From: Cupriavidus taiwanensis
GTDB taxonomy: Bacteria > Pseudomonadota > Gammaproteobacteria > Burkholderiales > Burkholderiaceae
Direction of reading: 5' to 3'
DNA length: 64,000 bases
Assembly: GCF_900250075.1 (NCBI RefSeq)
Contig: NZ_LT977071.1
Location: 434,001 to 498,000, forward strand
Shown in pieces: positions 58,329 to 64,000 of this stretch. The position numbers and the translations under genes were made by a program. A model generated the notes under the pieces. It made no database searches, had not been told where the DNA came from, and saw nothing but the letters and a program-made list of their open reading frames with translations. Position 1 is the stretch's first letter. Each line of letters starts with the position of its first letter.

Positions 58329-61115
58329 ATGGCCAAGACCCCTTCGCAGGACTCGCGCGCGCCGCGCGCCGCTGGCAAGCGCGCGGCGAAGCCTGCCGCC
58401 AGGACGGGCAGCAAGCCCGCCAGGACGACCTCGGCGAAGCCTGCCACCAAGCGCACCGCAAGCGCCCGCCCCGCGGCACGCGGCGCGGCACCGGCTCCAG
58501 ACACGCCCGCGGCGCTCGAGAAATACCTCCGCATGCGCGACTTCGGCGCCACGCCCGAGCCCAGCGGCGCCGCTGCGCGCGCCGCACCGCGCCCGCGTGC
58601 CGCGGCGTTGTCGTTCGTGATCCAGAAGCATGCGGCTCGGCGGCTGCACTACGACTTCCGTCTGGAGCTGGGCGGCACGCTGAAGAGCTGGGCCGTGCCC
58701 AAGGGGCCCAGCCTGGACCCCGCCGACAAGCGCATGGCGGTCCATGTGGAAGACCATCCGATGGACTACGCCGGCTTCGAGGGCGTGATTCCCGCCGGGC
58801 ACTATGGCGCCGGCACGGTGATCGTCTGGGACCGCGGCACCTGGGTCCCGGTGGGCGATCCCGAGGCGGACTATCGCAGCGGCAAGCTCAAGTTCGAGCT
58901 GCGCGGCGAAAAGCTGCACGGGCACTGGACCCTGGTGCGCATGCACGGCAGCCGGCAGAAGGAGCAGGACGCCTGGCTGCTGATCAAGGAACGCGACGAC
59001 GCCGCGGTGCCGGCGTCGGAGTTCGACGTGGTCGAGGCCCTGCCCGACAGCGTGCTGGGCGGCACCCAGCGCAAGCCCGCGGCCAGGCGCGCCGGCGCCG
59101 GCAAGGCCGCCGCGGCCGAAGCGGCTGCACCGGCCGCGCACGATGCCATGCGCGCGCTGAAGCCACCGCCCGGCGCAACGCGCGCGGCGCTGCCGCTGGC
59201 GCTGGCGCCGCAACTGGCAACGCTGGTCGAGAAACCGCCGCCCGACGCCGCGGCCTGGCGCTACGAGATCAAGTTCGACGGCTACCGGCTGCTGGCGCGC
59301 GTCGACGGCAAGGACGTGCGGCTGTTCACGCGCCAGGGCCATGACTGGACCAGCAAGCTGCGCGCGCTGGCGCGCGATGTCGGCGCGCTGGGCCTGCCCG
59401 ACGGCTGGCTCGACGGCGAGATCGTGGTGCTCGGCAAGCACGGCGAGACCGACTTCCAGGCCTTGCAGAATGCCTTCGATACCTCGCGCGTCGAAGCCAT
59501 CCAGTACTTTGTCTTCGACCTGCCCTACTTCGCCGGCCATGACTTGCGCAAGGTGCCGCTGGTGGAGCGCCGCGCGCTGCTGCGCCGGATCTTCGGGCAC
59601 AACGTCTCGCCGCGCCTGCAGTTCAGCGAAGACTTCGAAGCCAGCCCCGGCGACATGCTGGACGCGGCGTGCCGCATGAAGCTGGAAGGCGTGATCGGCA
59701 AGCGCGCCGACTCCGCCTACGTCAGCGCGCGCAGCAATACGTGGATCAAGCTCAAATGCACCTTGCGCCAGGAATTCGTGGTGGCGGGCTTCACCGATCC
59801 CAAGGGCAGCCGCACCGGCATCGGCTCGCTGCTGCTGGGCGTGCACGACAGCGGCGGACGGTTGCGCTATGCGGGCAATGTCGGCACGGGCTTCGACACC
59901 CGCACGCTCGACGAGCTGCGCGCGCAGCTCGAGGCGCTGCGTGCCGATGCGTCGCCGTTCCACACGCTGCCGGCCGGCGTACGCGGACATTGGGTCAAGC
60001 CCAGGCTGGTGGCCGAAGTTTCGTTCGGCAGCTGGACCCGCGAAGGCCGGGTGCGCCATGCGGTATTCCATGGCCTGCGCACCGACAAGCCCGCCGGCGC
60101 GGTCTCGGTGGAGCAGCCGGCGGCGCCGGCTGGCAAAGGCAAGGCGGCAGCCACGACGCGGGACAAGCCAGCAGGCAGGCCTGAGTCCAGGCCAAAGGCG
60201 GCCGCGGCCAAGCGACAGACCGCGGTGGGCGGCAAGGTCTCGATCAGCCACGCCGAGCGCGTGATCGACGCCGAGTCGGGCCTGACCAAGGGCGAACTGG
60301 TGCGCTACTACGAACGCGCCGCGCCGCTGATGCTGCCGCACCTGCGCGGACGCCCGATCGCGATGGTGCGCGCGCCGTCCGGCGTGGGCGGCGAGCAGTT
60401 CTTCCAGCGCCACAGCGACACGCTGCGCGTGGACGGCCTCAACGTGCTGGACCCCGGCCTGTGGCCGGGACATCCGGCACTGCTGGAGATCGCCTCGGCC
60501 GAGGCACTGGTGGCGGCGGCGCAGCTCAACGTGGTGGAGTTCCATACCTGGAACGCGAGCAAGCGCAGCATCGACCGGCCCAACCGCATCATCTTCGACC
60601 TCGACCCCGGCGAAGGCGTGCCGTGGACGCAGGTGCAGGAAGCGGCCGCGCTGATGAAGGCGCTGCTGGACGAGCTGGGGCTGGCCAGCTTCCTCAAGAC
60701 CAGCGGCGGCAAGGGCCTGCACGTGGTGGTGCCGGTCACGCCGCGAGCGGGCTGGGACGAGCTGAAGGATTTCGCGCGCGACGTGGTGCTGCATGCGGCC
60801 GCGACACTGCCGCAGCGCTTCGTCGCCAAGAGCGGCGCGCGCAACCGGGTCGGCAAGATTTTCATCGATTACCTGCGCAACGGCATGGGGGCCACCACGG
60901 TGGCCGCATTCTCGGCACGCGCGCGGCCCGGGCTGGGGGTATCGATTCCGGTGGCGTGGGAGGAGCTGGACATATTGACCAGCGCCGCGCAGTGGACCGT
61001 AGCCAATGTCGAAGCCCGGCTGGACGCGCTGGAGGCGGCCGACCCGTGGGCGGACTACGCCGGCACCCGGCAGGCCATCACGCGCGCCGCGGCACGCCTG
61101 GCGCGCGCCGGATAG
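58329..61115 (+). CDS. ligD: Multidomain DNA ligase LigD (PE-LIG-POL), NHEJ
   Basis: About 928 residues for non-homologous end joining. A basic Ala/Lys-rich leader (1-55) is followed by the 3'-phosphoesterase domain (about 60-230: FVIQKHAARRLHYDFRLEL, HVEDHPMDYAGFEGVIPAGHYGAGTV). Next comes the ATP-dependent ligase (about 285-580) with the nucleotidyl Lys315 in YEIKFDGYRLLA, then a Lys/Ala linker and the primase/polymerase domain (about 625-925: PSGVGGEQFFQRH, IIFDLDPGEGVPW, TSGGKGLHVVVP). All three activities look intact. The start could also be 58311 or a GTG at 58287. No ku gene lies in the window, though LigD normally needs Ku. Confidence 0.96.
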   Translation: MAKTPSQDSRAPRAAGKRAAKPAARTGSKPARTTSAKPATKRTASARPAARGAAPAPDTPAALEKYLRMRDFGATPEPSGAAARAAPRPRAAALSFVIQKHAARRLHYDFRLELGGTLKSWAVPKGPSLDPADKRMAVHVEDHPMDYAGFEGVIPAGHYGAGTVIVWDRGTWVPVGDPEADYRSGKLKFELRGEKLHGHWTLVRMHGSRQKEQDAWLLIKERDDAAVPASEFDVVEALPDSVLGGTQRKPAARRAGAGKAAAAEAAAPAAHDAMRALKPPPGATRAALPLALAPQLATLVEKPPPDAAAWRYEIKFDGYRLLARVDGKDVRLFTRQGHDWTSKLRALARDVGALGLPDGWLDGEIVVLGKHGETDFQALQNAFDTSRVEAIQYFVFDLPYFAGHDLRKVPLVERRALLRRIFGHNVSPRLQFSEDFEASPGDMLDAACRMKLEGVIGKRADSAYVSARSNTWIKLKCTLRQEFVVAGFTDPKGSRTGIGSLLLGVHDSGGRLRYAGNVGTGFDTRTLDELRAQLEALRADASPFHTLPAGVRGHWVKPRLVAEVSFGSWTREGRVRHAVFHGLRTDKPAGAVSVEQPAAPAGKGKAAATTRDKPAGRPESRPKAAAAKRQTAVGGKVSISHAERVIDAESGLTKGELVRYYERAAPLMLPHLRGRPIAMVRAPSGVGGEQFFQRHSDTLRVDGLNVLDPGLWPGHPALLEIASAEALVAAAQLNVVEFHTWNASKRSIDRPNRIIFDLDPGEGVPWTQVQEAAALMKALLDELGLASFLKTSGGKGLHVVVPVTPRAGWDELKDFARDVVLHAAATLPQRFVAKSGARNRVGKIFIDYLRNGMGATTVAAFSARARPGLGVSIPVAWEELDILTSAAQWTVANVEARLDALEAADPWADYAGTRQAITRAAARLARAG

Positions 61116-61150
61116 CCCCGGTGCCGGGGCTGTCGTTGCCCGTGGCCGGC

Positions 61151-61164
61151 GGCACATTTCTTGC
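61151..61164 (+). promoter_or_regulatory. Sigma-54 promoter candidate before the secreted 133-residue protein
   Basis: GGCAC-ATTTC-TTGC, full consensus, 79 bases before the start at 61243. Confidence 0.65.
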
Positions 61165-61242
61165 CCCTTGTTGACGAGCGTGTCCCGGCGATATCCCTGT
61201 TGCGAATCACGCCAGGACGGCAACATCCGACGGAGACAGACC

Positions 61243-61644
61243 ATGGCCCCACTGAAGATTCTCGCGAACCTGCGCGCCGCCGGCAGCACCGGCGCGGCCC
61301 CGCGCAACCGCCGCGGCCTGCGCCGGCTGCTGGTGTCCTGCGCCATGCTGTCCTGCGCGGCAGCCCCGGTGCAGGCCAAGCTGCCGCCGCCCACGCCCGA
61401 ACAGCAGCAGGCCGCCGAAGCCAAGAAGGCCAAGGAAGCCGAAACCGCCAAGCAGCAAGCCGACGCGCTGGCCGTGGTGCAGGACCGCATTGCCGCGCGC
61501 TTTGGCAAGGGCACCGATTACAAGGGCTGGACCGAGCCGGGCAAGATCCCGCAGAAGGCTGCCGAAGCGCCGCGCTCCACCGGCCCGCAAGGCGGCACCT
61601 CGCCCAGCGCCGAGGCCCACAGCGGCGAGGCGGCGCGCCGCTAG
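61243..61644 (+). CDS. Exported coiled-coil protein of unknown function
   Basis: A 133-residue protein. A basic N-terminus leads to a signal peptide (LRRLLVSCAMLSCAAAPVQA|K, cut near residue 46). A Gln/Glu/Ala/Lys-rich helix follows (PEQQQAAEAKKAKEAETAKQQADAL), probably a coiled coil, then a short conserved-looking DRIAARFGKGTDYKGWTEPGKIP. No family was recognised. GGAG precedes the ATG. It is transcribed after ligD, but a separate sigma-54-like promoter lies in between. Confidence 0.75.
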   Translation: MAPLKILANLRAAGSTGAAPRNRRGLRRLLVSCAMLSCAAAPVQAKLPPPTPEQQQAAEAKKAKEAETAKQQADALAVVQDRIAARFGKGTDYKGWTEPGKIPQKAAEAPRSTGPQGGTSPSAEAHSGEAARR

Positions 61645-61811
61645 CCCGCACGGCACCCTCCGGTCAGTCACGCCGGTGCGGACGGCGGTATGCCGCGCCG
61701 TGCCCTCCTCGCTGTCCGCGACGTTGCCCAGCCGGCACGCGTCTTGCCACTGCGAAGCGGAACGGCCCGCGCAAAACACCGCGGCCACGTTGATCAACAA
61801 GGGGGACGGCG
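61645..61811 (+). promoter_or_regulatory. Leader region with a sigma-54 promoter candidate (61734-61747)
   Basis: GGCACG-CGTC-TTGC at 61734-61747 is a full consensus match, pointing at the small ORF at 61812 and the hybrid kinase at 61976. With that ORF unproven, the gene-free stretch here may be 331 bases (61645-61975). TTACA pentamers at 61874-61878 and 61905-61909 lie downstream of the promoter. Confidence 0.55.
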
Positions 61812-61979
61812 ATGATCTGGGGGATGGGGGATTGCAGGATTTTCAAAGGCAGTACGGGCCACCGCGGTAAGTCTTACACGCGGCGCGTGCAGACCAGCGC
61901 GGTTTTACACGACACGGTCGCGCGGCGCTGCCCGTCATTGCGGGTGCGCACTGGTGCGCCGCGCAGGGTGCGGTCATGA
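61812..61979 (+). CDS. Possible small ORF coupled to the hybrid kinase
   Basis: A 55-residue ORF with AAGGGGG about 6 bases before its ATG. Its TGA overlaps the kinase ATG (ATGA), the usual sign of translational coupling. The product is basic (MIWGMGDCRIFKGSTGHRG at the start, many Arg later) and matches no family I know. It lies directly after a sigma-54-like promoter. It could be a leader peptide whose translation opens the kinase start, or just a chance ORF. Confidence 0.35.
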   Translation: MIWGMGDCRIFKGSTGHRGKSYTRRVQTSAVLHDTVARRCPSLRVRTGAPRRVRS

Positions 61980-64000
61980 AGCCGCAAGCCAACCGCGCCC
62001 CGCTGATCCTGAACGTCGAGGATCGCGAAGGACCGCGCTACGTCAAGAGCCGCATCCTGCATCGCGGCGGCTTTTCCGTGATCGAGGCGGTCACCGGCCA
62101 TTCGGCGCTGTCTCTGGTGCGCCAGCACGCGCCATCGCTGGTGCTGCTGTCGGCACGGCTGCCCGATATCAGCGGCCTGGAAGTGTGCCGCCTGCTGAAA
62201 GAAGATCCGCAGACCGCACGCACGCTGGTGCTGCTGACCTCGCCCGGGCTGGCCCAGTCGCGGCAGCGGGTGGAGGCGCTGAACTGTGGCGCCGACGGCT
62301 ACCTGGTCGAGCCCGCCGAACCCGAGGAAGTGCTGTCCAGCATCCAGGCGCTGCTGCGCCTGCGCGGCGCAGAAGACGCCTTCCACCGCACCTCGCGCGC
62401 CCTGCACGAGCATGAAGACATGTTCCGCCAGCTCGCCGAATCGCTGGCCGACGTGGTGTGGATCCTCGATCCGTCGACGCGCCGGCTGCTGTTCGCCAGT
62501 TCCTCGCTGGCGACGATCTGCGGCCACTCGGCCGAGCAGCTGATGGACGACCCGCGCCTGTGCCTGCAGCGCGTCGCGCCGGCCGACCGCGCGCGCGTGG
62601 AGGCCGCCGTGGAGAGCATGCTGCGCGACGGCAGCATGGACATCGAATTCGCGGTGGCCTTGCCCGGCGGCGAGATGCGCGAAGTCCGCGCGCGCGCCTT
62701 CCCCATGCGCAGCCGTGGCGGCGCCGACGACCCCGACAGCGCGCAGGCCGGTGCCGTCGGCCAGCCGCTGCGCATTGCCGGGATCTGCCAGGACGTGACG
62801 CTGCAGAACCGCGCCGGGCGCACCTTGCGCGACGAGGAACGCCGCAAGGACCAGTTCCTGGCGATGCTGGCGCATGAACTGCGCAACCCGCTTGCACCGC
62901 TGCGCAGCGCCGCAGACCTGCTGCAGCAGCTCGCGCCCACGCGCGAAGACATGTTCCGCGCGCGCGACATCATCGGCCGGCAGGTGCATCACCTGACCCG
63001 GCTGGTCGACGAGCTGCTCGATATCTCGCGCTTCAACCAGGGCCGCATCACGCTGCGGCAAGACCTGGTCGAGCTGCGCACCGCGCTCAATACCGCGGTG
63101 GAAGCCGTGCGTCCGGTGCTCGACGCCTACCGGCACACGCTGCGCTTGTCGCTGCCGGAGCAGCCGCTGCCGGTGCGCGGCGACCTGGTGCGCCTGACGC
63201 AGATCTTCAGCAACCTGCTGCAAAACGCTGCCGCATACACCCCCGCCGGCGGCATGATCTCGGTCGAAGCCGGCTTCGACGAGAGCACGCCAGAGACCGT
63301 GCCGGATGCGGTCTCCGGCGGGCAAGTCACGGTGCGCGTGCGCGACAACGGCACTGGCCTGTCCGCAGCACTGCAGCGGCAACTGTTCGATCCGCTGGCC
63401 CCGCCCGACCCGGCCAGGGAGAACGACGCCCCCACGGAGGCACCGCACAGCGCCTTCCCGCATGACGGGCCGGGCATCGGCCTGACACTGGTGCAAAAGC
63501 TGGTGCAGCTGCACGGCGGCACCATCCGCGCCTTCAGCGCCGGCCCCGGCCAGGGCAGCACCTTCACCGTGACGCTGCCGGTCGAGCCGTGGCAGAACTG
63601 GCATCCCGGTTCCGGCAAGGCCGGCTCGCGGCGCAGCGTGCCGCGCCGCATCCTGGTGGTGGACGACAACGTCGACGCGCTCGAGGCCATGACGATGGCG
63701 CTGCAGGCCATGGGGCACACCGTGGTGACCGCGCCCGACGGCCCCAGCGCGCTGGCGCGCGCCAGCGACGCGCGCCCGGACCTGGTGCTGCTGGACCTGG
63801 GCATGCCGGCCATGGACGGCTTTGAAACCGTGCGCCGGTTGCGCGCGCTGCCCGAGCTGCGCGGCGCCAAACTGGTCGCGCTGACCGGCTTCGGCCAGCC
63901 CGAGGACCGCCGCCGCGCACTGGCCGCGGGATTCGACCAGCACCTGGTCAAGCCCGCCGACCTGGACGCGCTGACGCGGCTGCTCGATGAGCTCGACCAG
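61976..64000 (+). CDS. Hybrid histidine kinase, incomplete at window end
   Basis: An open frame of 675 codons that runs off the window. Order: receiver-like domain (1-125) whose acceptor site reads LVLLSARLPDISG, with Ser where Asp is expected, so it is a pseudo-receiver; PAS (about 140-265); HisKA with [19 protein letters not shown] (His near 301); HATPase_c (NLLQNAAAYTP, DNGTGLS, GPGIGLTLVQKLV); and a C-terminal receiver with intact Asp (LVLLDLGMPAMDG) and Lys (LVKPAD). No membrane helix, hence cytosolic. A sigma-54-like promoter and possible leader ORF precede it. Probably part of the same signalling network as the activators at 52-54 kb. Confidence 0.92.
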   Translation, partial: MKPQANRAPLILNVEDREGPRYVKSRILHRGGFSVIEAVTGHSALSLVRQHAPSLVLLSARLPDISGLEVCRLLKEDPQTARTLVLLTSPGLAQSRQRVEALNCGADGYLVEPAEPEEVLSSIQALLRLRGAEDAFHRTSRALHEHEDMFRQLAESLADVVWILDPSTRRLLFASSSLATICGHSAEQLMDDPRLCLQRVAPADRARVEAAVESMLRDGSMDIEFAVALPGGEMREVRARAFPMRSRGGADDPDSAQAGAVGQPLRIAGICQDVTLQNRAGRTLRDEERRKDQFLAMLAHELRNPLAPLRSAADLLQQLAPTREDMFRARDIIGRQVHHLTRLVDELLDISRFNQGRITLRQDLVELRTALNTAVEAVRPVLDAYRHTLRLSLPEQPLPVRGDLVRLTQIFSNLLQNAAAYTPAGGMISVEAGFDESTPETVPDAVSGGQVTVRVRDNGTGLSAALQRQLFDPLAPPDPARENDAPTEAPHSAFPHDGPGIGLTLVQKLVQLHGGTIRAFSAGPGQGSTFTVTLPVEPWQNWHPGSGKAGSRRSVPRRILVVDDNVDALEAMTMALQAMGHTVVTAPDGPSALARASDARPDLVLLDLGMPAMDGFETVRRLRALPELRGAKLVALTGFGQPEDRRRALAAGFDQHLVKPADLDALTRLLDELDQ

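Noticed and set aside
58158..61514. Open reading frame of over 1100 codons antisense to ligD
   Set aside because: It mirrors the LigD coding frame in GC-rich DNA, has no domain pattern, and its composition is typical of a third-position shadow.
61874..63943. Open frame of 689 codons antisense to the terminal hybrid kinase
   Set aside because: The plus strand carries an unbroken PAS-HisKA-HATPase-REC protein; the minus frame is Gln/Arg-rich shadow.

Overview
The window looks like a stretch of a GC-rich betaproteobacterial genome of the Cupriavidus/Ralstonia group. The evidence is two Bug-type (tripartite tricarboxylate family) periplasmic receptors, many LysR regulators, a quinol nitric oxide reductase locus in the order norR / norA-norB with GGT-N7-ACC NorR boxes (the arrangement described for Ralstonia eutropha/Cupriavidus necator), and several Burkholderiales-typical small stress proteins. 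Genus-level placement is inference. No rRNA, tRNA, CRISPR array, transposase or integrase was recognised.

Region 1 (1-11 kb) is accessory metabolism and regulation. It holds a frameshifted lysR remnant at the left edge and an operon of three short-chain dehydrogenases (SDRs) divergent from an AraC regulator. Next come an oxidoreductase/NTF2-like/DoxX group divergent from a LysR gene, and a second LysR divergent from a Bug receptor, a malate/lactate-type dehydrogenase and a cytosolic periplasmic-binding-protein-like protein. Region 2 (11-22.8 kb) has an OB-fold-like lipoprotein, a BON-domain protein, exonuclease III and a LysR-amidase-Bug group. It also has a LysR-NQO pair, a SoxR gene divergent from a Rid-family gene with a clear SoxR-type promoter, a small cytochrome c, a Pro/Tyr-repeat secreted protein and a DsbA-like protein.

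Region 3 (22.8-38.4 kb) is a denitrification and anaerobic-respiration block. It contains norB-norA driven from a sigma-54 promoter under NorR, a membrane GGDEF protein, ubiU-ubiV-ubiT (O2-independent ubiquinone synthesis), a nitronate-monooxygenase-like flavoprotein, a heme-copper/NnrS-like membrane protein, and a NarX/NarL-type two-component pair. The ubiU and NnrS-like promoters share the same FNR-type box, the same 32-bp spacing and the same -10 sequence, so they are probably co-induced when oxygen falls; quinone supply and NO handling would then be switched on together.

Region 4 (38.4-64 kb) is a dense island of stress and DNA-maintenance genes: DUF3309, DUF3008, two ParB-like proteins, BON, CBS and PRC-barrel proteins, two IIAGRFD-type proteins, topoisomerase IB, DUF3182, an Ala/Lys-rich histone-like protein, a three-domain LigD ligase and SDRs. 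It also contains two sigma-54 activators with near-identical DNA-recognition helices, a degenerate histidine kinase and two hybrid kinases. I found GG-N8-TTGC sigma-54 promoter candidates in front of most of these units, and in front of the BON gene of region 2. The main proposal of this annotation is that these genes form one sigma-54-controlled regulon run by the regulators encoded in the same island. It rests on sequence pattern only and has not been tested.
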